NCBI GenBank assembly: GCA_035591015.1 | Contig: JAXIUW010239840.1 | Coordinates: forward strand, 1-10,006 | Reading direction: 5' to 3' | Origin: Cephalothrix simula | Lineage: Eukaryota > Nemertea > Palaeonemertea > Archinemertea > Cephalotrichidae | Length of the DNA stretch: 10,006 nt | In this document: one piece after another, positions 1 through 9,000 of the stretch | Numbering within the stretch: position 1 is the first letter of the stretch | How the letters are laid out: the number at the start of each line of letters is the position of its first letter | Notes under the pieces: generated by a model | Databases searched by the model: none | The model's input: the letters and a program-made list of their open reading frames with translations, nothing else | What the model was told of the DNA's origin: nothing | Made by a program: the position numbers and the translations under genes

Positions 1-89
1 GAACATGTCAGCATGATTTATCTAAGACGTTTTCTCGATCAACTTTCTGAAAAAGTGGCTGAGAAAGAATATAAAGTTAAAAAAACAAG
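1..89 (+). CDS. CFAP74: CFAP74 exon 1 of window (partial, coiled coil)
   Basis: The frame is open from base 1 (EHVSMIYLRRFLDQLSE...) and ends in a Lys-rich heptad-like stretch. The donor is AAG|GTAATT and the intron is phase 2. The left edge is cut by the window, so the true exon start is not visible. The in-frame ATG at 13 has no sign of being the initiator. Confidence 0.8.
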
Positions 90-3000
90 GTAATTAATCA
101 CCTTAACAAACTATTTAGAATCGTACTCATCTGATTTTACATTTACCCAACAAATCAATGAAATCTTAACTAACTAGTCGAAAAATAAATGAAATTTTAA
201 TATCTGACTAGCCATCAAATCAATGAAAAAATTACTAAATAGTCTCTGAATCAATGGAATTTTTAACTGACAAGCCAATCAAAAAAGTATTTGACTTATT
301 CCTATTTAACAATTATTTTTAAATCGTTTTAGGGAAGAACTCGCAAAGTGCAAAGAAAAGATTTTGCAGCTTCTTGATGAGGAGGAAGCAACAGTTAAAG
401 AAGCTCAAATAGCAAGTGATACATCCAACAGGTAAGTTTTTGAAAAGAGTGTCAATAAGATGGGTTTTCCCTACAAATTGAGCCTTGTAAGGTGATGTAC
501 TGCACATATTAGAATGAGTGACAGTGCCAATAAGAAGGGTTTTCCCCACATTTCTTTGGTTTTTACAAACTTTCCTGTCAACTAAAGTATTGTTGGGAAA
601 TTTACTAGGAATGAATTTTGATTATAAATTGGTAAATTTGTTTTTCTGCGCTAAATAACTTAAAAAATGTAACTATATAACGCCTTGCATTATGCTCATT
701 TGATTTTAGATGTTCACTAATCATTTGAGAATTTTCCAGCTATTCATTGCCTGAAATTTTCATTGAAACAAAATCTTTGTTTTTTAGCTCCGCTGTTTAT
801 AGACTAAGATCACAACTCCATCGTGTTGTACAAGAATTAGCTGCTGAGAGAGAAATAGAAGCAAAGATTAGAAAACGACTTGATGAAGCAGAGTAAGTTA
901 AATTACTGATTCGGTATTGTTTATTTTTACCCAAAGCGAGTGTACTGGTTTTGTTTATATCGTTACCCGCTCACCACCCTGCTTCAGCCAGGGCATTTCG
1001 GATAGATTCTTTCCTCATTGACAGTCCGGACCCGTTGAAACAGGGTGCCCGCTCACCGGTTATAATACGATTTAAACAAAATGTAGTTTGCGCTAGAATA
1101 ATTCGCTTTTAATAAAATAATTCGACTCGTGTAAATATAACCTTACTCTTGCAATAAACACTTTTTATTGCGCTTCTGCCAGCCATATATACCGTATAAT
1201 ATAGGGTTTAGGGGTTCCTATGCCATTTGAAGGTCTTCAATTAGATCCCGTCAGGGGCCGGAATATGGGTCGTTTCCAGTGTCACATGCAATTTTTCCAT
1301 CCATTTGTGTATTAAAATTTATAAGAAACGATATTATTTTCATGTTATATATTTCAGGTACGATTTAGCAAAGTGCCACGTCGAGCAAGGTCACTATTTA
1401 TTAATGGAGGATGATTTAAAAAAGAAAGAAGCTGCTCTATTGCGAAAGAAAACGGATATAGCCGAAGAACGCCTTGAAAAAGAGGAAAAATATGCCATTC
1501 AAGCTGAGATGAAGTATAATGCTGATAAAGAGTAAGTTATATATTCTTGGCATCTTGGGTTTTCCCAATTTTTAGTTGTGTTTTTTCCACTTAAACCTGT
1601 TTCGCAAGATAAAAGATGGGTTTCTTAATTCGGTCATGGTTGAATAAGATTGATATTCTTGGATTTCCCCCACCTGGGTTTTTCCTACTTTTTACTTGTG
1701 ATTTATCAGTTGAGTTTTTTGTATTTTTAGGACAGAATTGATGAAAATGAAAGATACGGTGGAAAGAAAACAATATGAAGATGAACAAGCCGAAAATAGT
1801 TTGAAAAGAGCCTCTAAATTCTTGAAAGGAACTCATTCAAAGTAAGAAGTTAATTTCAGCGCGCACCTTTCGCTTGTTTGTTGATCTTAACCTTGGCCTA
1901 CATTATTTATTGAAATTATATTTTAGGATTAAAAAAGAAGAAAGAAATGCGAGGAAACAACATAAAGCTGACTTAGAAAAGAAAATACATAGTGTTCTAA
2001 CATTAAAGAATAACATATCGCAAAATAGGGTAAGAAAAATGCTACATAGATTTGCGTCGTCAGAGGCTTTAATTTTGCCAACTGAATTGTTTTAAGATAT
2101 GGCCCTATGCAATTTATAATTCATGTTAAAAATATATAGTACGCTAAAGATACAATTTATGTCAATTTTCTGAATATAGTTTAAATATTTAGCTTTTAAA
2201 TGATACCGAACTTAGGATAAAACGGGGCGAACGTGCGTGCGTCTATGACTAAACAATAGCGGCGGTTTAGCTCTCTCGGGCTAAAAACCTTCAATTTTTA
2301 TGTAAATACTTCAATTCATATACAATAAGTGTTTGCTTCATGACGTCATTATTTTCCAGGAAAATCTCCGGGCTATCCAAGCGCGTGACCGCGCATTTGC
2401 CAATGAACAAAAAACAATGGAAGAAAAAGTTCGTCAATCAATTCTAGATACAGGTGGAAACGCTGAGCAAAAAATGCTGATGCAAAAACGCATTGATAGA
2501 TTTGAAGGTGAGAAAAGGTATGTATCCTTAATAACCGCTTCTTTCGTCCATCACAATATATCCAAAGCTTAAATGTCCTACCCCAGTGTATGATATTGTT
2601 TAAAAAAAGCCAAAAAAGGCGCCCCCGGTTTTCTGAAAAGCTAAGGCCTAAGCCCCCTTGACCCTTATTGTTTGTCTGGATGGCCCAGTGGTTAAAGGCG
2701 CTGAACTAGACTACGCAGGTCATAAAATCCTTCGTCATGGCTTGCGTGAGTTCTAGTCTTACCGAAGGCAGATCGCGAGAGACAGATGGGTGGCTTGGTC
2801 AGCGTTTAAAAAATGGAGCGGGGACTATAAACTGCGAAAGCGCCCGAAGAGTTCACTGCACTTCATATGGGCTTGCAGTGGCCCCCTTCCCTCTGGGATA
2901 TAAACCCCGACTCTAGCAGTATATAGAAAATATCGAGATTCGATGACATTTCATTTCATTTCCTTATATATTCTGAATCCTTAGAAAGTACTATTTTCGA

Positions 3001-6000
3001 AGTGGTTGCGTTGCCGCCCCGGGCCAAAAATAAAGTTTTTCCGTATTTTTTTTTTTTGAATTTTTTTACTTACCGACCAAAACTTGAATTTTCAGACCAA
3101 CCTAGTACTTAGTTTTTACAAACCTTTTAATATTTTTGAATCTTTTTAGACAATTTTTAGCTAAACAAAGGGAAGGCGAAGTGACTATTGCAAGTAAAAT
3201 ACTATTAGAAGAAGAAAGAATGAAGAAACGAATCGAACAACAGCCTTATTTGTATCCAAATTATAGTCCAAAGGTGAATAATATTGATTTCTAATCGTCT
3301 TATATTGATATATAATTCAATTCCTTGGAAAAAATGCATAATTTCTCTATATTTTATCGGATTTTTTTTCAATTTTTAGTTGCTACCACCTAGAAAGAAA
3401 AGAAAATTAAAAACACTTCAGAAAATTCAACAAGGCGAGGCAGAACCGGAACCAGTAAGTGATGCAACAATTTCTGCAACTTCCGAGCAGTATATCAAAA
3501 ACCATGCAGTATATCAGAAAGTATTGATATATCACAGATATACGCGCACTTTTTTCAGAAAATCCCTCAACCATAAAATATTTGACTGGCACAGAAAATT
3601 TAACAGTAATGCACCTATCACAGAATGTTCCCGCATTGGGGGGACTAGGCGCATTTGGCCTTGTCCACAACCCCCGGAGATTGCACATACTAAGGGCCAG
3701 TTCAGTAAACATGTAATAGAACAATAAAATACTACTTTTAAGCTTTTTCGAGCAAAATGTCTTTTTAGCCGTGGACTGTATATTTTCAATTCTATAAAAA
3801 TTTGATTCATTTCGTCCCCGCCCCCGGGACTGCGCCGAATAGACCCTCTCCCCTGCCCCACCCCTGTGGGATATTCGGTAATAATTTTGGTTTGATGTCA
3901 AATTAAATAGGTTCAGTCTCTTTGACGACGATTTAAATTGATACAACTATTAAATTTTTTTCAATTCTTTTTTGAATTTCAGCCTGTTCTAAGACCATAC
4001 GACGAAATAAAAGAGTCTGAATCAAGCGAAGAGGAAGCCCCTGTTGATAAGACTAGCACCGGGTCTGTAATTATGTCGGCCATCTTGGCAGAGTCCGACG
4101 ACGAAGGGGGCTCACATCAGGGCACTTTGGCTCAACCTGAATTTGAAGGCATGTGGGACAAGCATCAGACATATAAAGTTGAGAAAGATGAGGACAGTAC
4201 CAAAAGTCAAGCTTTGCCTCAAGGAACTAAAATGGATAAGGTGCGTATATGTTTCACATTAAAATATTTAGTTACCGCGGGGGAAAAGCCCCCCTTTTTA
4301 TTTCAAGGTGGGCCTGGACCCCTTGACCCTTTTGAAAGCCTTTTTAAGTTTTTTTGTTCGGGTTCTGGGTGGCGCCACCCCCTCGAGACGCTCGATGCTA
4401 AAAATATAGTTTTTGGTTTTTGTTGCGCCACCCCTGGGCCGCCCGACGCTAAATATAGCTATCATTTCCTCGCGCCCCCATTGCGGTTGAATTCCATATC
4501 AAGAAAAGTTATGGGATTGGGACTTGTGTGTAATGGGTCAAAAATTTAGAAATTTGCCTTGGAAGGCTTCCAAATAATCCATGTATTTTGAGAATACAAA
4601 GTATTTACATGCTTTTAACTTTTTACCTTGTGTCATTGGTTAATACAATATGACCACACAAAGTAATGATATTTATCAGTATTAATTTGAACTTCCAAAA
4701 ATTTGCCAATTTAGGGTCATGTAACACTTGTTGACGAGATTTGAAAGTTGGAAAGATGTTTTTATTTACATATGTAGATATTTTAACGAATTTAGATTAC
4801 ATGTATTTTCTTTTCAATTTTTCTAGGAAATTCTGGTGACTGTTTTAGAAAAACACAGAGCTGGAATTGTTAGAAAACAAGTCGCTGCCGGGAAAGAGTT
4901 CAAAGGTGTTGGATTTTACAGTAAACCAGATATTATTCATTTCAAAGACTTTGTAGTCGACAAAACTTATAAGAAGAAAGTTGTTCTAACGAATGTGTCT
5001 TACTCCGTCAATTATTGCAAATTAATTGACATATCGGAGCATTTGAAGGATTTTGTCACAATAGAGTAAGTCAGCATTGATTTTTTGGTATTCGCCCAAA
5101 ACGCCGCCGCCAAATATTGAAAAAAAAATGAAAAAATGTTTGGCTTAACTGCCGGTATTATTCAGTTGGTTAAAGTGGTCGGACTCAAGATCTAAATATC
5201 TCTGGTTCGAGCCGAGTGCCCCTAACTGGGACATTAAAGGCTTGGGGTTCCGGTGACTGAACGGCGTTGGTGGCGCACATCTGCTCCTTCTCCGGAGAGC
5301 TCACGTCTAGAGTCTTTGTACCGCGGTATGCCTCACTTGCAGACGAAATATTTAGAAATAAAAAGCCCAAAAACGCCGCCGAAGGGCTCCCAATATTGAA
5401 AAAAAAGATGAAAAAAATTTTTGGACAAAATCGCTTTGAAAATTAGAAATATTTTTCGTTGTCATCTAACTAGTTCAAAATGGGATATATATATATATAT
5501 ATACATATATAAAGAGAATGAATGTTCCCTCTAGGGATGAATGTCGTACCTCAGCATATGATATCATAAATAAAAAGTTCTGATATCTTATCTTATACCC
5601 TTAGGAGCCTTTTAGCTTATGCCAAAAAGTACATATTACTTATTTTCTAAATCTATTTCAGTTTCAACCCCCCTGGTCAAATGTCAGCTGGTTTAACATG
5701 TGACATGTTTGTAACCTTTAAACCTCGAGTAAGTATACATAAAAATCATGAACCTGTTAACGAAAGAAACCAATGATCTCTGCACTATAAAAGATCCAAA
5801 CGACGGGCTTAACTTTTTATATCAGATCCCGATCATATTGCAAAACCGCATAAATAAAAAAATGAACTGAGGTCACTATCAAGTTGTATTGGATTTATGT
5901 GGATATTGGATTTGTATTGGACCTTTATTTTTATTTTTAGATCAACGAAGATTTAGACGGTGAAGTTATGTTCATAGCTCAGACTGGTCCCTTTTCCATT

Positions 6001-9000
6001 CCATTAAAGTGCTCTACTAAAAAATGTGTTCTTTCCGTGGATATAAGCACCGTACCATTTGGAACTTCAGTGATTGGTGAAACATTGACTCGTCAGGTGA
6101 CCTTGACCAATAAAGGCGCGCTTGGAACGAATTTTGACTTTTATAAAGTATCGGGGCTAAAGAATAGAACTATTACATCAGCTACGTCGTCACTGGGAAG
6201 AGCGGTAGGTATTCGTGTATTCGTTTTTCACGAGTGCAAGTGGCGAATGTTCCTACTCGTGCTTAATAGTTTAAAGCTTTATTTCGTGATTCGCGATTGG
6301 CAAAAAAATCGCTTTCGTGATCCGTGATTTTCGAAAAAATCGCTTTCGTGATCCGTGATCGTGATTTGATTAATTTTGGCTTTCGTGATTCGTGATTCTA
6401 CCTTGATTGTGATTTGCGTTTTTCGGTTTTGTGATTCGTGATGGGACCCCCTTTTCCCCCTCAAAGAGGATAAAATCCCTACAGACTATGATCCCTGCCA
6501 TGCCGGTACGTGCCACATAACCCCTGATTTTCAGAAAATGTATTTTGTGTTTAGACTCTATCGGACATTGACCGACCTGAGAGTGAAACTACAGATCAGC
6601 AAACAATTCAAATTGAGAAGCAAAAATCGCTTTTAAAACAAGAATCACAAGTTAAGTCCGAAACTGAAGGTCAACCAGAAGAGACCCAGGAACCAGTCGA
6701 AGGTGAAAATGTCCCGGGTGAAGAAGCTGTTGAGGAAGGTAAGTCAGTGAACCAGTGGGGGGGTCATTTATAATATGGGTGGTTCTCCATGTTTGTAAAA
6801 TTGTCAATATTGGCGCTAATTAGCGTTTTGCAATTGGTATGAAAGCGAAGCAGTGCGCTAAATTGGCGCTAATGATCCAAAAAAGTGACGCAACAAATTC
6901 AAAGAAGCATCAACATCGCGACTCTTGTCTTAATTTACGATCGAGCAAATGCTGATCAATGCTCCCGCTGTGTGCATTGTACAGCTTTTACTACACTGTG
7001 AGCAATTAATTAATCTAACTTTTATTTTTATCTTTTTACCCAGAATCCCCTCCTCTCAGCCCAGACAACATGATGGATGATTTAGAAGACCTGAGTAACT
7101 TGGATGGTATGAAAGTTACAGGTGGCACGTCTGGGTTTATTGGTCCCTTTGAATCTGTAAAGCTCACCATTACATGGAGTCCGCGAATTCCTGGAAAAGT
7201 GGAGACCGATTTTTCTCTTTCATTCAGCGACCCACTTTCAGAAAATGTAAGTTTCAAAATTATATACGGTAACAAATAAAGCGTGAAAATTTCGCCCCCC
7301 CCCCCGTCGAGATCTAATAGAAGGGCATGAAAAGCTACACACAATGGGGGTTTTTAATTTTTGCGCCACCCGGTGGGGAGTGGTGGCGCAAAAGGTGCAA
7401 AATATTCTAAAATAGGCTAGTCCTACTTTAGTGGGGGAACTCCCCGAATAGTTCGGGCTAGACCAAAACTAGCTAGAACTAGTTGTTTGGCATATCAAGC
7501 ATACCATAATGACGCATATCCGGGGCTCCTAATAATATCAGGTGACCCATGGGGGTCAGTCAAAGGTCATATGAGCCTAGGCCCCAGTATTTGGGTCAAT
7601 CGTTTTGTTTTATAATGCCAAACAACCTGTTTAACTAGTTTTGGTCTAACCTGAAGTCTTCGGGGAGTTCCCTTAACATCCAGTCTCTAAAAGTGGGACT
7701 ATATGTATCAGGATCTATCAGTATACAGGTTTGGCGCATATAAATTTTTCTCTTATTTTCAGATCAACTTAATGTCTATTGCCAATGCCATAGATGTGCC
7801 AGTCTGGGTCCAGCGTCAAAATGTTGACTTGAAAATTTGCATGTTAGATCGTTTATACCAAGATACAATTGTCGTAAATAATCGTGCTAAGACCGCTTTA
7901 CGGTTAAATTTTGAAGTGTGCAAAGAACTGAAAAATTACGTTGAATTATTACCCAAAACTGGATATATCCAAGAGCAGTCACAGTTTTCCGCACAGTTAA
8001 AGTTTATTCCTAGGTAAATCACTATTTTAAAAGTAGGTGTATATCTGTGATACACACAACAATTTTTGATATATTGCACAGTTATACTGCATTTTTGGCT
8101 GGTTTTGCATTATTTTTTGTTTAACGTAAAATTTTTAATACTTTTGCAGGGCCAATATATATCAAGAATGTGCTAAATACATTGACCCCGAAACTGGTGT
8201 TCTAGAGGCCCCTATGCTGATTCGAGTAGCTGATCAGGTAGGTCCTACATATTGAATAATTTTCCACGAAAACTTAAAATAATTTTTTTACTTTTATTTC
8301 TTAATGGGACCAAGGCCCAGAAAAATTAATCTTGACCTTATGATTATATTAGAACAGAAAATACAACCAGAGTCGGGTTTAGAGTTTTCTTGGATCTAGG
8401 CCATTGTAAGCCCCCTTCTGGGAATGAGAAAGCTGATTCTACCTGGGGTCTTTGGCGTCGTTTGGGCCAATTGATTTAGGGTAGTTCTGGGCGCGGGGCT
8501 TACATTTTTTTGTTGAGGCTATAAAAAACTTTTGCTATCTAAAGGTCATTTTTACGAAGTAGTTTCGGCAAGCCGTTTACAAAATAAAGTTTCTTCATCT
8601 GAAAAAAATAGGTAGGTCTTTATACCCATGATACCAATACATATGTGCATCTATATAAGTAATTCACACGCTGTTTTTTGCAGACTCGACCTGTTCCATT
8701 TACAGTCCACGCCATTGTCACCAGTTCTGATTTAGAGTTCAATACAACAAATGTTGATTTTGGACACTGTACGATTTACGAATCAGTCAAAACAACAGTA
8801 CAATTTACGAATCATTCGATTCTGCCCCAAAAGTTTGGTTTTGTTGGCCTTCCTGAGGTAAGTACAAAGATATCGCTTTATTATTCCATGACTGATGGAT
8901 TTTCTATTGTTAAAAGTGTGCGTGTATCTGTGATATAACAACACTTTCTCATATAATGCACAGTTTTTGATATATTGCACTGAAGTTGATAGAAAACCAA

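Noticed and set aside
1591-1836. Open frame on the - strand over intron 4 and exon 5
   Set aside because: It is antisense to a coiled-coil exon, whose Lys/Glu codons give Phe/Leu/Ser in reverse. It has no support of its own.
2674-2770. Functional tRNA-Leu/Ser gene
   Set aside because: The B box is degenerate, the A-B gap is too long, the acceptor stem does not pair, and a SINE body with a CATTT tail follows.
3407-3946. 179-codon open frame on the - strand
   Set aside because: It lies antisense over exon 9 and intron 9 with repeat A inside it. It has no recognisable domain, and its composition follows the intron. It is long by chance.
5151-5222. Functional tRNA gene
   Set aside because: The A and B boxes are good, but the 5' GCCGGTA has no matching 3' acceptor strand and there is no T-run terminator in place. 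It is the head of a SINE.
5968-6327. ATG-initiated separate protein at 5968
   Set aside because: This is exon 13 read from an internal Met and run on into intron 13. The exon starts at 5941 with a strong acceptor and ends at GTAGGT.
6282-6442. CRISPR array from the regular 31-bp spacing
   Set aside because: The spacer sequence is repeated too, the units drift in length, and the setting is an animal intron. It is a minisatellite.
7036-7344. 102-codon open frame on the - strand over exon 15
   Set aside because: It is a shadow of exon 15, which has correct splice sites and a clear ASH match on the + strand.
3481-8980. Similar peptides encoded at 3490-3580 (+) and 8880-8980 (-), resembling QYIKN...YHRYT
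   Set aside because: The likeness comes from the DNA similarity of repeat A. Differences fall at all codon positions, so there is no sign of selection on a protein.
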